Source: Actinoplanes subtropicus (GTDB lineage: Bacteria > Actinomycetota > Actinomycetes > Mycobacteriales > Micromonosporaceae). Taken from it: a stretch of DNA of 64,000 nucleotides. Below, piece after piece: positions 8,986 to 20,045 of this stretch (its first letter is position 1; each line of letters opens with the position of its first letter). The stretch lies in the NCBI RefSeq assembly GCF_000721705.1, contig NZ_JOJL01000014.1:124001-188000 (forward strand), written 5' to 3'. Position numbers and translations under genes: made by a program. Under the pieces are notes generated by a model. It was given only the letters and a program-made list of their open reading frames with translations. It made no database searches and was not told where the DNA came from.

Positions 8986-9587
8986 CGCCACAGCTTCGCC
9001 TCCACGTTCCGGCAGAGCTCGTAGTCGTCCAGCAGCCCGCGCTCGCGGGCCTGGGCGAGCGTCGGCGCGGCCGCGTCCCGGTCGGATTGCCGGATGGTCA
9101 GCCCGGACGGGATGGGCAGCCCGATCCCGGGATCGAGGGGGGAGATCGCGAGCTCGTTGGCCGGCACGTAACCCTCGGACATCAGGTAGACGATCACCGA
9201 GTCGTCCTGCAGGGAGAGGAACGCGTGTCCCACACCGACCGGGATGTAGAGGGCACGGCAGTTGTCGCCGGTGAGTTCCGTCGTGTCCCAGCGGCCGAAG
9301 GTGGGCGAGCCGACCCGCAGGTCGACCAGATAGTCCTGGACCCGGCCGTAGGGGCAGTAGACGTACTTGGCCCGGCCGGGCGGCGCGACCGTGTAGTGGA
9401 TGCCGCGGAGCACGCCCCGGGCGGACCGGTTGTGGCTCACGTCCCGGACCGGGAAGAGCGGCCGGTCGAGCGCCTCGGCGAACGGGGCCTCCTGGTACGG
9501 CGACGCGAACAGTCCCCGGTCGTCCGGGAACACCGGAGGCGTGAACTGGAAGGCTCCGTCGATCGTGGACGGTACGACGCGGTTCAC
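8982..9587 (-). CDS. dTDP-4-keto-6-deoxyhexose 3,5-epimerase (RmlC/EvaD type)
   Basis: Cupin-fold epimerase of 201 residues with the catalytic-histidine motif GVLRGIHY, the active-site segment [15 protein letters not shown] and GVGHAFLSL. It converts the D-sugar intermediate to the L-series at C-5 (and possibly C-3). The GTG start at 9587 overlaps the aminotransferase TGA. The frame stays open far upstream to 10298, but that extension is antisense noise over the aminotransferase, and the family begins just before [15 protein letters not shown]. Size and motifs fit the family well. Confidence 0.92.
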   Translation of the reverse strand: MNRVVPSTIDGAFQFTPPVFPDDRGLFASPYQEAPFAEALDRPLFPVRDVSHNRSARGVLRGIHYTVAPPGRAKYVYCPYGRVQDYLVDLRVGSPTFGRWDTTELTGDNCRALYIPVGVGHAFLSLQDDSVIVYLMSEGYVPANELAISPLDPGIGLPIPSGLTIRQSDRDAAAPTLAQARERGLLDDYELCRNVEAKLWR

Positions 9588-10705
9588 AACCGCTCCAGGA
9601 CCGAGCGCAGGGCCTCGATGACGCGGTCCTGCACGGCTTCGGGCAGGGACGGGTACATCGGCAGGGAGAAGATCTCGCCGGCGAGTTCCTCGGTGACCGG
9701 CAGCGAGCCCGGCGGGTAGCCGAGGTCGGCGAAACCGCTCATCGTGTGCACCGGCCACGGATAGCTGACGTTCAGCATGATGTCCTGCCTTTTGAGCGCC
9801 TCGATGATGTGGTCCCGGCGCGGATGACGGACCACGTACACGTAATAGACGTGGGTATTGCCGGGGTTGGTGGCCGGCAACCGGAGCCCGCCCGGGCCGG
9901 TGAGGTCGCCGAGCCTTTCCTCGTATCGCCGGGCCACGGCGTTGCGACCGGCGATGTAATCGTCGAGGCGGCCCAGCTTGCGCCGCAGGATCTCGGCCTG
10001 GAGCTCGTCGAGCCGGGAGTTGTGACCCGGGGAGCGCACGACGTAGTAGACCTTTTCCATCCCGTAGTAGCGCAGTTGCTTGAGGTTGCGGTCGACCTCG
10101 TCGTCGGAGGTCAGCACCGCGCCGCCGTCGCCGTACGCGCCGAGCACCTTGGTGGGGTAGAAGGAGAAGGCGGCGGCGTGGCCCATGGTCCCGGCGAGCC
10201 GCCCGTGCTGACGGGCCCCGTGTGCCTGGGCGCAGTCCTCGAGGATCTTGAGCCCGTGTTTCTCGGCCAGGGAGACCAACGGCGCCATGTCGACGCATTG
10301 GCCGTACAGGTGCACCGGGACGATCGCCCTGGTCCGGGCGGTGATCGCCGCGGCGACCTGAGCCACGTCCAGCAGGAAGTCCTCGGCGCGAACGTCCACG
10401 AAGACCGGCGTCGCCCCGGCGCCGACGATGGCGACCACGGTCGGCGCCGCCGTGTTGGACACGGTGATGACCTCGTCGCCGGGCCCGATGCCCAGGGCCT
10501 CAAGGCCGATCGTGAGCGCGTCGGTCCCGTTGCCGACGCCGGTGCCGTGGGCGAGCCCGTGGTAGGCGGCGAACTCGGCCTCGAAGCATTGGACACTCTC
10601 GCCGAGCACCAGCTGCCCCGAGTGGAACACCTTCTGCACGGCGTCGAGGATGTCGTCCTTCTCCTTGGCGTACTCCGGTAGGTAGTCCCATACGCGAGTC
10701 GTCAC
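9584..10705 (-). CDS. DegT/DnrJ/EryC1 sugar aminotransferase (EvaB type, probable 3-aminotransferase)
   Basis: PLP-dependent sugar aminotransferase of 373 residues. The PLP lysine is in [15 protein letters not shown] (Lys186), with EDCAQAHGA supplying the ring-stacking aspartate. In EvaB-type pathways it transfers amino nitrogen to C-3 after 2,3-dehydration. The GTG start at 10705 overlaps the preceding glycosyltransferase stop as GTGA, so it is translationally coupled to it. Next to the dehydratase, epimerase and ketoreductase it completes a four-enzyme set without a C-methyltransferase, pointing to an unbranched 3-amino sugar. The C-3 regiochemistry is inferred from context. Confidence 0.9.
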   Translation of the reverse strand: MTTRVWDYLPEYAKEKDDILDAVQKVFHSGQLVLGESVQCFEAEFAAYHGLAHGTGVGNGTDALTIGLEALGIGPGDEVITVSNTAAPTVVAIVGAGATPVFVDVRAEDFLLDVAQVAAAITARTRAIVPVHLYGQCVDMAPLVSLAEKHGLKILEDCAQAHGARQHGRLAGTMGHAAAFSFYPTKVLGAYGDGGAVLTSDDEVDRNLKQLRYYGMEKVYYVVRSPGHNSRLDELQAEILRRKLGRLDDYIAGRNAVARRYEERLGDLTGPGGLRLPATNPGNTHVYYVYVVRHPRRDHIIEALKRQDIMLNVSYPWPVHTMSGFADLGYPPGSLPVTEELAGEIFSLPMYPSLPEAVQDRVIEALRSVLERL

Positions 10706-11946
10706 TTGCTGGCTTCCGATCGTCGAAGGGCGGCGGCCGGCAGCTTCTCCCCGCTGACCGCGTCGAGCACCAGTCGCGCGGCCACCGTGGTCCCGTCGGT
10801 GCGGATCGCGCCGGCCAGGGCGGCCGCTCGGGCGCGGGTCTCCGGGGCCAGTGCCGGGGCGAGCGCGGCCGACAGGGAGTCGAACGTCGGGGCCGGACCG
10901 TCGTGCGCCACCCCGACACCCAGCTCGGCCACCCGCCGGGCGAAGTACGGCTGGTCCGTGTACTGCGGTATCAGGACCTGAGGGCAGCCGGCGCGGGCCG
11001 CCGCCGTCGTCGTGCCCGCTCCGCCGTGATGGATGACCGCAGCCACCCGGGCGAACAGCGACTGGAAGTTGGCCTCGCCGATGGCGAGGCAGTCGGCCCC
11101 GTCGTCGGGCAGCCGCAGGTCGGCCCAGCCGCTGCCGAGGATCACCCGGTGGCCCTGCGCCCGGACCGTCTTGACCGCCACCTCGGCGGCGTCCGCGGTC
11201 TCGGACGTGCTGCCGAAGCCGACGTACACCGGTGGTGGACCGGCCGCCAGGAACGCCTCCAGCTCGGCCGGGAGCGGCCGGTCGTCGGGCATGATCCACG
11301 CACCGGTCTGCACGGCGTTGTGGTCCCGCGGCCGGGGGGCCAGGACCGGGTCCGCCGCCAGCCAGGGCTGGTCGGTGTAGCCGTACCGGAAGATGTTCTC
11401 CACCGGTGGCAGGCCGATCGAGGCCCGCCGATGGTTGACCGGATCGCCGAACCGCTCGCCGAAGAGCCGGCCGCGCTCGTCCCACAGCACCTGGTTGTCG
11501 GTCACCCCGGGGGTGAGCTCCTCGTCCAGTGGCGGCGCGTGGTGCGGCGACGGCAGATAGACCGGGCTGTAGGCGGCGTAGAAGTACGGGATGCCCAGTT
11601 TCTCGGCCACCGACCGCACGGCGACCGCGGCGGCCAGTTCGCCGGTCGCCACCACCGCGTCACACCCGTCGGCCGCGGCGGGGACCTGGTCGAACTGCAC
11701 ACCGACCGCCTCGGCGGCCATCCGGCGCTCGGTCTCGGGCGACGGCGGCCCCATCCCGTCGCGCAGCATCATGCGTTTCCCGTGGCCGATCGCCACCAGC
11801 GGCACATCGACCTCGGCCAGCCGCTCCCGCGCGGACGGGGGTGCACACATCAGCGGTTCCGCACCGAGTGTCCGCAGCCGCACCGCCAGCGCCAGCAGCG
11901 CCTCGACGTCTCCGCGACTTCCCGAAGTCGACAACAACACCCGCAT
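10702..11946 (-). CDS. Glycopeptide family 1 glycosyltransferase (intact)
   Basis: GT-B glycosyltransferase of 414 residues, the normal Gtf length. It starts [20 protein letters not shown] at the ATG at 11946; the open frame extends upstream only into the neighbour's reverse-frame shadow. It carries [10 protein letters not shown] in the middle and [18 protein letters not shown] in the donor site, as in GtfA-E of vancomycin-type clusters. It transfers a dTDP-sugar to the cross-linked heptapeptide or an attached sugar. It is coupled to the aminotransferase by a 4-nt overlap, so it is a candidate aminosugar transferase. Regiochemistry cannot be read. Confidence 0.88.
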   Translation of the reverse strand: MRVLLSTSGSRGDVEALLALAVRLRTLGAEPLMCAPPSARERLAEVDVPLVAIGHGKRMMLRDGMGPPSPETERRMAAEAVGVQFDQVPAAADGCDAVVATGELAAAVAVRSVAEKLGIPYFYAAYSPVYLPSPHHAPPLDEELTPGVTDNQVLWDERGRLFGERFGDPVNHRRASIGLPPVENIFRYGYTDQPWLAADPVLAPRPRDHNAVQTGAWIMPDDRPLPAELEAFLAAGPPPVYVGFGSTSETADAAEVAVKTVRAQGHRVILGSGWADLRLPDDGADCLAIGEANFQSLFARVAAVIHHGGAGTTTAAARAGCPQVLIPQYTDQPYFARRVAELGVGVAHDGPAPTFDSLSAALAPALAPETRARAAALAGAIRTDGTTVAARLVLDAVSGEKLPAAALRRSEASK

Positions 11947-11992
11947 CTCGCATCTCCTGTTCCGGTCGGACGATTCCGCCGAGGACACCGCT

Positions 11993-13213
11993 TCACACCG
12001 AGACGGCGGTCCTGCTGTTCGCCGCGTCGAGCAACAGTCGCGCGGCCACCGCCGTCCCGTCGGTACGGATCGTGCCGGCCACCGCCGCCGCCCGCGCCCG
12101 GGTCTCCGGCGCCAACGCCACGGCGAGCGCGGCCGACAGGGAGTCGAAGGTCGGGCTGGGTCCGTCGTGCCCCGCACCGATGCCCAGCTCGGCCACCCGG
12201 CGGGCGAAGTACGGCTGGTCCACGATCTGCGGCACCACGACCTGCGGGGCACCGGCCCGGGCGGCCGTGGTCGTCGTGCCCACGCCGCCGTGGTGGACGG
12301 CGGCCGCCACCCGGCCGAACAGCAACTGGTGGTTCACCTCGCCGACGGCGAAGCAGTCGTCCCGGTCGTCGGGCAACGCCAGGTCGGCCCAGCCGTGTGA
12401 GAGCACCACCCGGCGGCCGTGGGCACGGATCGCCTCGACGGCCACCTTCGCGGCGCCGGCCGGAGCGGGCATGCTGCCGAAACCCACGTACACGGGCGGC
12501 GAACCGGCATCCAGGAAGGCGGTCAGCTCCGGCGGAAGGGGCCGTTCGTCGGGCAGGATCCACGCGCCGGTCTGCACCGCGTCGAGATCCGTCGGCTGCA
12601 GCGGCGCCAGGATCGGATCGGCCGCCAGGATCGGGTGATCGGTGAAGCCGTACCGGAAGATGTCCGTCACCGGTGGCAGGCCGATCGCGGCCCGCCGGTC
12701 GGTGAGCGGTTCCCCGAAGCGCCGGAAGGCGCCCCGGTTGTTCCGGTCCCACAGCGCCCGGATGTCGGAGATCTCCGGCGCCGGTGGCTCGCCGAGTGGT
12801 GGCGGCGGCGGATAGTGCGGCGACGGCACGTAGATGGGGCAGTAGAAGCCGTAGAAATAAGGGATTCCCAGCTTCTCGGCCACCGACCGGACGGCGACCG
12901 CGGCGGACAGTACGCCGGTCGCCAGCACCACATCACAGCCCTCGGCCGCCGCCGGTACCTGGTCGAACTGCACCGCCATCGCCTCGGCCGCGAGCCGCGG
13001 CGCGTCCTCGGGCCGCGGCCTCCCCTCGTTCATCGCGGTACGGACCGAGCGGCCGACCGGCGTGAACGGCACCCCGACCTCGGCCAGCCGCGCCGCGGCG
13101 TCCGGCGATGCGCAGACCCGTACCTCCACACCGGCCGCCCGCAGCCGCACCGCCAGCGCCACCAGCGGTTCGAGGTCTCCCCGGCTTCCCGACGTCGACA
13201 ACAACACACGCAT
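11993..13213 (-). CDS. Glycopeptide family 1 glycosyltransferase (intact)
   Basis: GT-B glycosyltransferase of 406 residues with [20 protein letters not shown] at the start (ATG 13213), [16 protein letters not shown] at the inter-domain region and [18 protein letters not shown] in the donor site. It is a tandem duplicate of its neighbours: the 46-bp spacers after it (11947-11992) and before it (13214-13259) have the same length and nearly the same sequence around CTCCTGTTCCGG. It is close enough to the gene at 10702 to come from recent duplication, but the acceptor-binding N-terminal loops differ, so the acceptor site probably differs. Confidence 0.88.
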   Translation of the reverse strand: MRVLLSTSGSRGDLEPLVALAVRLRAAGVEVRVCASPDAAARLAEVGVPFTPVGRSVRTAMNEGRPRPEDAPRLAAEAMAVQFDQVPAAAEGCDVVLATGVLSAAVAVRSVAEKLGIPYFYGFYCPIYVPSPHYPPPPPLGEPPAPEISDIRALWDRNNRGAFRRFGEPLTDRRAAIGLPPVTDIFRYGFTDHPILAADPILAPLQPTDLDAVQTGAWILPDERPLPPELTAFLDAGSPPVYVGFGSMPAPAGAAKVAVEAIRAHGRRVVLSHGWADLALPDDRDDCFAVGEVNHQLLFGRVAAAVHHGGVGTTTTAARAGAPQVVVPQIVDQPYFARRVAELGIGAGHDGPSPTFDSLSAALAVALAPETRARAAAVAGTIRTDGTAVAARLLLDAANSRTAVSV

Positions 13214-13259
13214 TTCGCATCTCCTGTTCCGGCCGGGCAAGCCCGCCGTGGACACCAGT

Positions 13260-14245
13260 TCACACCGAAACGGCGGGCTTCTCGCGACTGGTCACATCGA
13301 GCAGGGTTCGCGCGGCCACCGACGCGCCGTCGGTGCGGATCAGGTCGGCCACGGCCGCGGCCCGCGTCCGGGTCGCCGGCGCCAGGGCCGTCTCGAGCGC
13401 GGCCGACAGGGACGCGAACGCCGGGACCGGACCGTCGACCGCCGCGCCCGCGCCCAGCTCGACCAGCCGCTCGGAGTAGTACACCTGGCCGACGATGTGG
13501 CGGACCACGATCTGCGGGGCGCCGGCCTTCGTGGCCACGTGCGTGGTGCCCGTGCCGTCGTGATGCACCACGGCGGCCACCCGGCCGAACAGCACCTGCA
13601 GGTTCACCTCGCCGACGGCGAGACAGTCGTCCCGGTCGTCGGGCAACGCCAGGTCGTAGGCCGCTCGTCGGGCAGGATCCAGGCACCGGTCTGCACGGCC
13701 TCCACGCCCGGTGGCAGCGGCGCCAGCACCGGGTCGGCCGCCAGCCAGGGCCGATCGGTCAAGGCGTAGTCGAAGACGTTGCGGACCGGCGGCAGGCCGA
13801 TCGAGGCCCGCCGCCGGTTGAGCACCTCCCCGAACATCCCGTCGGCGCCCTGGTTGAACTGCTCCCGCTGGGCCGGATCGAGCGCCGCCGGCAGATGGAT
13901 CGGACTCCAGACGACGTTGAAGTACGGGATGCCGAGCTGCTCGGCCACCGACCGGGTGGCGGCCGCGCCGGACAGCAGGCCGCTCGCCACCACCACGTCA
14001 CAGCCCTGGGCCGCCGCCAAGGCCTGGTCGAACTGGGCCGACACGCCCGCCGCCGCGTCCTCGGAGCGGCTGTGCGACGGGCGCTGGAGCGGCATCAGCG
14101 GCACGTCCAACTCGGCCAGGCGCTCGGCGCTGTCCCGGGGCGCGCACATCAGCGCCTCCGCGCCGAGTGCGCGCAACCGCGCCGCCAGGGCCACCAGCGG
14201 CTCGACATCTCCGCGGGATCCACACGACCACAACAACGCACGCAT
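13260..14245 (-). pseudogene. Broken family 1 glycosyltransferase (central deletion plus frameshift)
   Basis: The N-terminal part starts MRALLWSCGSRGDVEPLVAL (ATG 14245) and reads normally to [13 protein letters not shown]. It then passes into the wrong frame ([11 protein letters not shown]) and stops. The matching C-terminal half ([15 protein letters not shown] to the HHDGTGTTHVA donor site) continues in another frame to 13260. About 70 residues that hold the PPVYVGFGS segment in the paralogues are missing at the join near 13657. As written the gene is dead. The same right-hand breakpoint occurs in the gene at 3958, within a 98-bp identical block, so misassembly of paralogous repeats could explain both. 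It is the first gene of the glycosyltransferase/sugar operon, 163 bp downstream of a Bbr-like operator. Confidence 0.8.
13560..13657. repeat. 98-bp block identical to 4243-4340
   Basis: Second copy of the identical block shared by the two defective glycosyltransferase genes. It ends at the point where each loses its central coding segment. Confidence 0.9.
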
Positions 14246-14362
14246 TTCGCATCCCCTATCCCGTAGGTCTTCCGGGCCTCCGGCTCGGCATCGGCCGATC
14301 GGCCGCGGCGAACTGGACACGCATCGCGGGCCGGCATCTGCATCGGCGGCTCCCGGCCGCCG

Positions 14363-17300
14363 TCAGCGAGCCCCATCATGCTGAACGGAATCGATGTCCA
14401 CGAGTGGGTCCAAGCGAGCATCCCGGACACTTGGACGTGCCGGCCGGGCCCGGAGCTTCTCGGCGAGGACGGACCCGATCCGGGCCAGAGCCGCCGGCTG
14501 CACCATCTCGTAGTGGTTGGTCTTGATCTCGTACGACTCGACGGTCCCGCTGGTGAAGTCCTTCCAGCTCGCGATCGCCACCGGGACGGGCAGATGCGCG
14601 GGACGGTCCACCGAGGCCACGAAGAGCAGAACGTCGCTGGTGAACGGTACGGCGGTATGGGCCGGGCCGACCTGCCAGAGATTGCGCATGACCGCCTCCA
14701 GGCGCGCGCGGGCACCGGCCCCCTCCACCATCTGCCCGGCGAGGTCGAGTTCCTGCCGCTTCCGCTGTTCCAGGACCTGTTCGTCCCGCTGGGCCTCCTC
14801 GCTGACCGTGCCGGTCGCGTTCTTGCCCATGTAGACCGGATAGGCGTCGAGCAGGGCGAGCAGGCCGACCTCCTCCCCCTTCGCCTCGAGCAACGCGGCC
14901 ATCGCCTGCGCGATCCGGCCGCCGAGGGACCATCCGAGCAGGTGGTACGGCCCGGTCGGCTGCACGGTGGCGATCTGCTCGAGGTAGTCGGCCGCCATCT
15001 CCTCGACGCTGCCCGGAAGAGTCTCCGTGCGGGCCAGGCCGCGCGCCTGCACCCCGTAGACCGGCTGGTCGGGCGGAAGGTGCCGCAGCAACGGCCGGTA
15101 GTTCCAGCTCAGCCCCCCGCTCGCGTGAACGCAGAACAGTGGCGGCCGGTCCCCGCCGGTACGCAGCGGCAGCAGGACCTCATAGTCGCCGGTCTTCGCC
15201 AAGGCGCTCGATCCCCGGCGCTCACCCACCACGATCAGCGTCTTGGCGGCCGACTTGCGGACGAGCAGACCCGTACGCAGCATCTGATGGCCCTCGGTGC
15301 CGTACGGGCAGGGCTCGCTCGATCGACCGGCCGGCCCCGCGTCCACCGCCGGACCGGTGACGTAGAGCTCGCCGACGGCACCGGGCGGGACCGGGCGCTG
15401 CCGGTCGTCGAGCACGAGCGCGCCGAGCGGGCCCGCCCCGGCCAGATCGGCGACCACCGCGGGCACGGCCCCGGACCAGCGGGCCGGTGCGATGGCCGGC
15501 CGAGCTCGCTCGGCGTCGTCCAGGAAGATGTCGAGCTCGCTGATCCGCCGACCGGGTTCCTCGGCCACCTGCTCCAGGACGCGGACCAGCCGCCGGGCCA
15601 GCACCTCCGCGGTGCCCTGATCGAACAGGTCGGCGGCGTAGTGCAGGGCGCCCTCGAGGCCGTCCAGCTCGTCGTCCTCGGCACGGCGCTCGATGAGCCG
15701 GAAGGCGAGATCCAGCTCGATGGCCTCGACCCCGGCCGGTTCGGCGCTGGTGCGCAACGCGGGCAGTTCCGCGGCGTCCCATGCGCCGTTGTCCTCCTCG
15801 CTCACCTCGAGGCCCACCTGGAACACCGGGTGGCGGGAGAGCGAGCCCGGCAGGTCCAGCAGGCCGGGAATCCGGTCGAACGGCACGTCCAGGTTCTGGC
15901 GTGCCTCGCGGACCGTCTCCTGCACCCGGGCGACGACCTCCAGGAAGGCCGGATCGGCCGAGAGGTCGACACGGACGGGGAAGGGCCGGGCGAACGGCCC
16001 GATCATCGGCTCCAGGTCGATCAGATCCTCGTCCCGGGGCAGCGTGGTGCCGATCACCAGATCCTCGCCCGCCCCGTACCTGGTCAGCAGCATGGCGAGG
16101 GCGGCCAGCACGATCTGGAAGGGGTCGGCGCCGGCCGATTCCACCGCCTTCGTCAACCGCACGTGCGAACCGGCGTCCAGCCGCAGTGCGACCGTGCCGG
16201 CCCGGCGCGAGCCGATGGCCGGCCGCGGACGGTCGAACGGGAGCACCGTCTCCCCGTCGATGCCGGCCAGGTGGTTCCGCCAGAAGGTCATCTGATCGTT
16301 GACGAGGCTGCCCTGATCGCGCTCGCCGTCCAGCAGCCGCTGCTCCCAGATCGCGTAGTCGGCGAACTGCAGGGCCAGCGGCGCCCGCTCCGGGGCCCGG
16401 CCGGCGCGCCGCGCACCGTACGCGGCCGCGAGGTCCCGGAAGAACACGTCCATCGAGTCGTCGTCGGCGGCGACGCGGTGCACCGTCACCGACAACACGT
16501 ACTCGTTCTCCGCGAGCCGGAAGAGATCGCACCGCCACGGCACGTCCCGGGTGAGGTCGAAGAGCCGTTCGCGCCGCTCGGCGAGCAGCGCGGGAAGGTC
16601 CTCCTCGGACGCCGGGACGGGAGTCAGCCGCACCCCGGCGGCGTCGTGGATCAGCTGGTGCACCTCCCGCGCCGGGCCGGGGAAGGTCGTCCGGAGGATC
16701 TCGTGCCGGGCCGCGACGTCGCCGAGGGCCGCCTCCAGGGCGGTCACGTCCAACCGGCCGCGCAGCCGCACCACGGCACAGACGTGCAGGCCGGCGGTCT
16801 CCTCCGCGGGCCGGGCCAGCAACCAGGCACGCAGCTGGCGGGCGGTGAGCGGCACCCGCCCGGGCCGGGCGACGGCTTCCAGCGCGGGGCGTGACTTCGC
16901 GGCCAGCGCCCGGGCGACGCCCGCCGGCGTGGGTGAGGAGAACAGCTGCCGGATGGGCAGGTCCGCGCCCAGCTCCTCGCGGATCCGCGCGATGAGCCGC
17001 ATGGCCAGTGCCGAGCTGCCGCCCAGGTCGTGGAAGGCGTCGTCGACCCCCACCCGCTCCAGTCCGAGGATCTCGGCGTAGAGCGCGCACAGCACCTTCT
17101 CGGTCTCGCTCTCGGGAGCCTTCGCCGACGCGTGCCCGGCAAGATCCGGGGCGGGCAGGGCTCGGCGATCCACCTTGCTGTTGGCCGTGATGGGCAGGCT
17201 GATCAGGCCCACGACCGCCGCGGGAACCATGTACGCCGGCAGGACCAGGCCCATCCGCCGGCGGATCTCCTCGGTGTCCAGCTCACCGGCGTCGGAGACG

Positions 17301-20026
17301 ACATAGCCCACCAGCCGTCGTTCGCCCGGCTGGTCCTCCCGCGCCACGACGACCGCCTCGCGGACCCCCGGCTGGGCCGCCAGCACCGCCTCGACCTCGG
17401 CCAGCTCGACCCGGAAGCCGCGGATCTTCACCTGGTCGTCGGCCCGGCCGAGGAACACCACCTCGCCGTCGCGGTTCCACCGGGCCAGGTCCCCGGTCCG
17501 GTACATGCGTTCACCGGCGAGGAAGGGGCACGCCACGAACCGCTCGGCGGTCAGGTCCGGCCGCGACAGGTACCCGCGCGCCAGCCCGGTACCGGCGATG
17601 TACAGCTCGCCGGCCACTCCCGGCGCGACCGGCCGCAGGAAGGCGTCCAGGAGATAGACCTTGCGGTTGGTCATGGGCCGGCCGATCGGCAGCTCCGGCC
17701 CGGGAACCGAGCCGGGCTCGATCGATTTCCACGTCGCGCACAGGGTGGTCTCGGTCGGCCCGTACGTGTTGCGCACCCGCACGCCGGGCTGGGCGTGCCG
17801 CAGGTTCGCCACGGTGTGCGCGGGCACCACGTCGCCGCCGGTCCCGACCTCCCGCAGCCCGGCGAAACAATCCGGGGACGCTTCGGCGAGCGCCCGGAAG
17901 GTGCCCGCGGTGAGGTGTACGGCGGTCGCGCCGCGTTCGACGGCCTGGCGTATCCCGCCGGCGTCCACCACGCCGGGCTCGGCGACCAGGATCCGGCCAC
18001 CGGTGACCAGCGGCACCCACATCTCGTACAGCGAGGGATCGAAGACGTGCGTCGCGTGCATCAGGACGCTGTCGCCGGGCCCGAGCTGCCAGCCAGGGTC
18101 GCCCGCCAGGCCGGCCACCGCCCCGTGCGGAACGGCCACGCCCTTCGGAACGCCGGTGGATCCCGAGGTATACATCACGTACGCCAGATCGCCGGCGCCG
18201 AGCCGGATCTCCGGCGCGGTGCCGGCCGCGTCGACGGCCGCTCGCGTCTCCGGCGCGTCGAGGACGATCGTCGTACGCCCCGGCGCGTTCTCCGCCACGG
18301 CCCCGCTGGTGGCCGCCGTGCAGACGACCGTCGAGACCCCGGCGTCGGCGACCATGAACGCGATCCGCTCGGCCGGGTAGGCGACGTCCACCGGGACGTA
18401 CGCGGCACCCGCCTTCCAGATCGCCAGGAACACGATCGGCAGGTCGGCGGACCTCTCCATGGCCACCCCGACCCGGTCGCCACGACGGACACCACGCTCG
18501 GCGAGGTGGGCCGCCAGCCGGTCGGACGCCTGGCCGACCTCGGCGTAGCTGAGATCGGCGCCGGCCGCATCGGTGACCGCCACCGCGTCCGGCGCCTCGG
18601 CCACCCACCGGGCGACCATCTCGACCACGGACGTGCCGGGTACCGGGCCCGCGGTCGCGTTCCAGTCGTCCACCACCGAGGCGCGTTCGGCCTCGCTCAG
18701 CAGCGTCAGCCGGCCGACCGGGACGCCGGGCTCGGCGACCAGCCGCTCCAGGATCCGGACCAGGGCGCCGAGGACCGATCCGGCGGCCGCCGGGCCGAAG
18801 AGACCCCGGTCGTAGTCGAGGATGACCGGCATCCGCTCGCCCGGACCGGTGACCAGCGTGAACGGGTAGTGCGAGGCGTCGCGCCCCTTCTGCACCGGGC
18901 GCAGGGTCAGGCCGTCGTCCGGCGACCCGCCGAGTCCCGTACGCGGGAAGTTCTCGTAGATGACCAGCGTGTCGAAGACCGCACCGGGACCGACGGCGGC
19001 CTGCACCTCCTGCAGGCCGAGGTGCTGGTGCGCCCCGAGCGCGGACTGGTCGCGCTGCAGGGCGGCCAGCATCTCCGTGACCCGCTGCCCGCCGTCGAGC
19101 CGGACCCGCACCGGCAGGGTGTTGAGCAGCAGGCCGACCATCGACTCCACCTGAGCCAGTTCGGCCGGGCGCCCGGAGGAGGTCGCGCCGAACACCACGT
19201 CGGTACGGCCGGACAGCTGCCCCAGCACGACGGCCCACGCACCCTGCACGACGGTGTTCATCGTGAGGTCGTGGCCGCGGGCGAACCGGGCCAGGTCCTC
19301 GGTCAGCTCCGGGGACAGCTCGGCCATCACCGTGTCGATGTCCGGCACCCGGGCCGGATCGGCCGGCGCGACGGTGGTCGGCGTGTCCAGCCCGGCGAAC
19401 GCTGCCCGCCAGGCCACCCGGGCCGTCTCCTTGTCCTGCCGGCCCAGCCAGGCCAGGTAGTCGCGATAGGACACCGCGGCGGGCAGGCCGGAGGCGTCCC
19501 CGCCGGCCGCGTAGATCGCGGCGAGCTCCCGGTGCAGGATCGGCATGGACCAGCCGTCCACCAGCGCGTGATGCAGGGTGTGCACCAGCCGGTGGCACTC
19601 CGGACCGAGCCGGATCAGATGCAGTTTCATCAGGGGCGCCGTCTCGAGGCGGAAACGCTCGGCCACCTCGCCCGCGGCCAGGCGGCTCACCTCGCCGGCG
19701 GCGACGTCGTCCGGCAGGCCGGCCAGATCCGTCTCCCGCCAGGGAATCTCGGCGTCCCGCTGGATGACCTGGACCATCTGCGCACCGCTGACGTAGCGGA
19801 AACAGGCCCGCAGCGCGGCGTGCCGGTCCACCAGCGCCTGCCAGGACGCCCTCAGCCGCCCGGCGTCCAGCGGGCCGTCGATGCCGTAGACGGACTGCAC
19901 GGTATAGGTGTCCGGCCCGTCCGCGTCGAGGGCGGTGTGGTAGAGCATTCCCTCCTGCAGCGGCGAAAGCGGCCAGACGTCTTCCACGCTGGAGCGCGGC
20001 TTGGCACGGGTGTCGTCGACGGTCAC
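14363..20026 (-). CDS. Glycopeptide NRPS module 7 (C-A-T-X-TE)
   Basis: Protein of 1887 residues. C domain about 1-440 with HHALVDG; A domain about 450-950 with pocket DPYHGGTLCK, the Dpg code; T domain with LGGSS near 1015; X domain about 1060-1510, whose condensation motif is degraded to HRVAADD; A-domain remnant about 1540-1590; thioesterase from 1630 with GWSLGG (Ser1700). X domains recruit the Oxy P450s that cross-link the bound heptapeptide, and the thioesterase releases it. GTG start with GAAGGAG about 6 nt upstream, 19 bp after the previous NRPS gene. The last codons overlap a Bbr-like operator for the downstream operon. Architecture matches teicoplanin Tcp12-type proteins. Confidence 0.95.
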   Translation of the reverse strand: MTVDDTRAKPRSSVEDVWPLSPLQEGMLYHTALDADGPDTYTVQSVYGIDGPLDAGRLRASWQALVDRHAALRACFRYVSGAQMVQVIQRDAEIPWRETDLAGLPDDVAAGEVSRLAAGEVAERFRLETAPLMKLHLIRLGPECHRLVHTLHHALVDGWSMPILHRELAAIYAAGGDASGLPAAVSYRDYLAWLGRQDKETARVAWRAAFAGLDTPTTVAPADPARVPDIDTVMAELSPELTEDLARFARGHDLTMNTVVQGAWAVVLGQLSGRTDVVFGATSSGRPAELAQVESMVGLLLNTLPVRVRLDGGQRVTEMLAALQRDQSALGAHQHLGLQEVQAAVGPGAVFDTLVIYENFPRTGLGGSPDDGLTLRPVQKGRDASHYPFTLVTGPGERMPVILDYDRGLFGPAAAGSVLGALVRILERLVAEPGVPVGRLTLLSEAERASVVDDWNATAGPVPGTSVVEMVARWVAEAPDAVAVTDAAGADLSYAEVGQASDRLAAHLAERGVRRGDRVGVAMERSADLPIVFLAIWKAGAAYVPVDVAYPAERIAFMVADAGVSTVVCTAATSGAVAENAPGRTTIVLDAPETRAAVDAAGTAPEIRLGAGDLAYVMYTSGSTGVPKGVAVPHGAVAGLAGDPGWQLGPGDSVLMHATHVFDPSLYEMWVPLVTGGRILVAEPGVVDAGGIRQAVERGATAVHLTAGTFRALAEASPDCFAGLREVGTGGDVVPAHTVANLRHAQPGVRVRNTYGPTETTLCATWKSIEPGSVPGPELPIGRPMTNRKVYLLDAFLRPVAPGVAGELYIAGTGLARGYLSRPDLTAERFVACPFLAGERMYRTGDLARWNRDGEVVFLGRADDQVKIRGFRVELAEVEAVLAAQPGVREAVVVAREDQPGERRLVGYVVSDAGELDTEEIRRRMGLVLPAYMVPAAVVGLISLPITANSKVDRRALPAPDLAGHASAKAPESETEKVLCALYAEILGLERVGVDDAFHDLGGSSALAMRLIARIREELGADLPIRQLFSSPTPAGVARALAAKSRPALEAVARPGRVPLTARQLRAWLLARPAEETAGLHVCAVVRLRGRLDVTALEAALGDVAARHEILRTTFPGPAREVHQLIHDAAGVRLTPVPASEEDLPALLAERRERLFDLTRDVPWRCDLFRLAENEYVLSVTVHRVAADDDSMDVFFRDLAAAYGARRAGRAPERAPLALQFADYAIWEQRLLDGERDQGSLVNDQMTFWRNHLAGIDGETVLPFDRPRPAIGSRRAGTVALRLDAGSHVRLTKAVESAGADPFQIVLAALAMLLTRYGAGEDLVIGTTLPRDEDLIDLEPMIGPFARPFPVRVDLSADPAFLEVVARVQETVREARQNLDVPFDRIPGLLDLPGSLSRHPVFQVGLEVSEEDNGAWDAAELPALRTSAEPAGVEAIELDLAFRLIERRAEDDELDGLEGALHYAADLFDQGTAEVLARRLVRVLEQVAEEPGRRISELDIFLDDAERARPAIAPARWSGAVPAVVADLAGAGPLGALVLDDRQRPVPPGAVGELYVTGPAVDAGPAGRSSEPCPYGTEGHQMLRTGLLVRKSAAKTLIVVGERRGSSALAKTGDYEVLLPLRTGGDRPPLFCVHASGGLSWNYRPLLRHLPPDQPVYGVQARGLARTETLPGSVEEMAADYLEQIATVQPTGPYHLLGWSLGGRIAQAMAALLEAKGEEVGLLALLDAYPVYMGKNATGTVSEEAQRDEQVLEQRKRQELDLAGQMVEGAGARARLEAVMRNLWQVGPAHTAVPFTSDVLLFVASVDRPAHLPVPVAIASWKDFTSGTVESYEIKTNHYEMVQPAALARIGSVLAEKLRARPARPSVRDARLDPLVDIDSVQHDGAR
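14408..14436. promoter_or_regulatory. Bbr/StrR-like operator 1 (upstream of glycosyltransferase/sugar operon)
   Basis: Inverted repeat GTCCAAGCG-N11-CACTTGGAC (8 of 9 arm bases pair), fitting GTCCAR-N17-TTGGAC, which I recall as the consensus for Bbr of the balhimycin cluster. About 25 further bases on the low-coordinate side are also conserved with the two other copies, including TCCACGAG and ATCATGC. It lies inside the 3' end of the last NRPS gene, 163 bp before the first glycosyltransferase start. Confidence 0.75.
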
Positions 20027-20045
20027 GGTCTGCTCCTTCGAAAGG

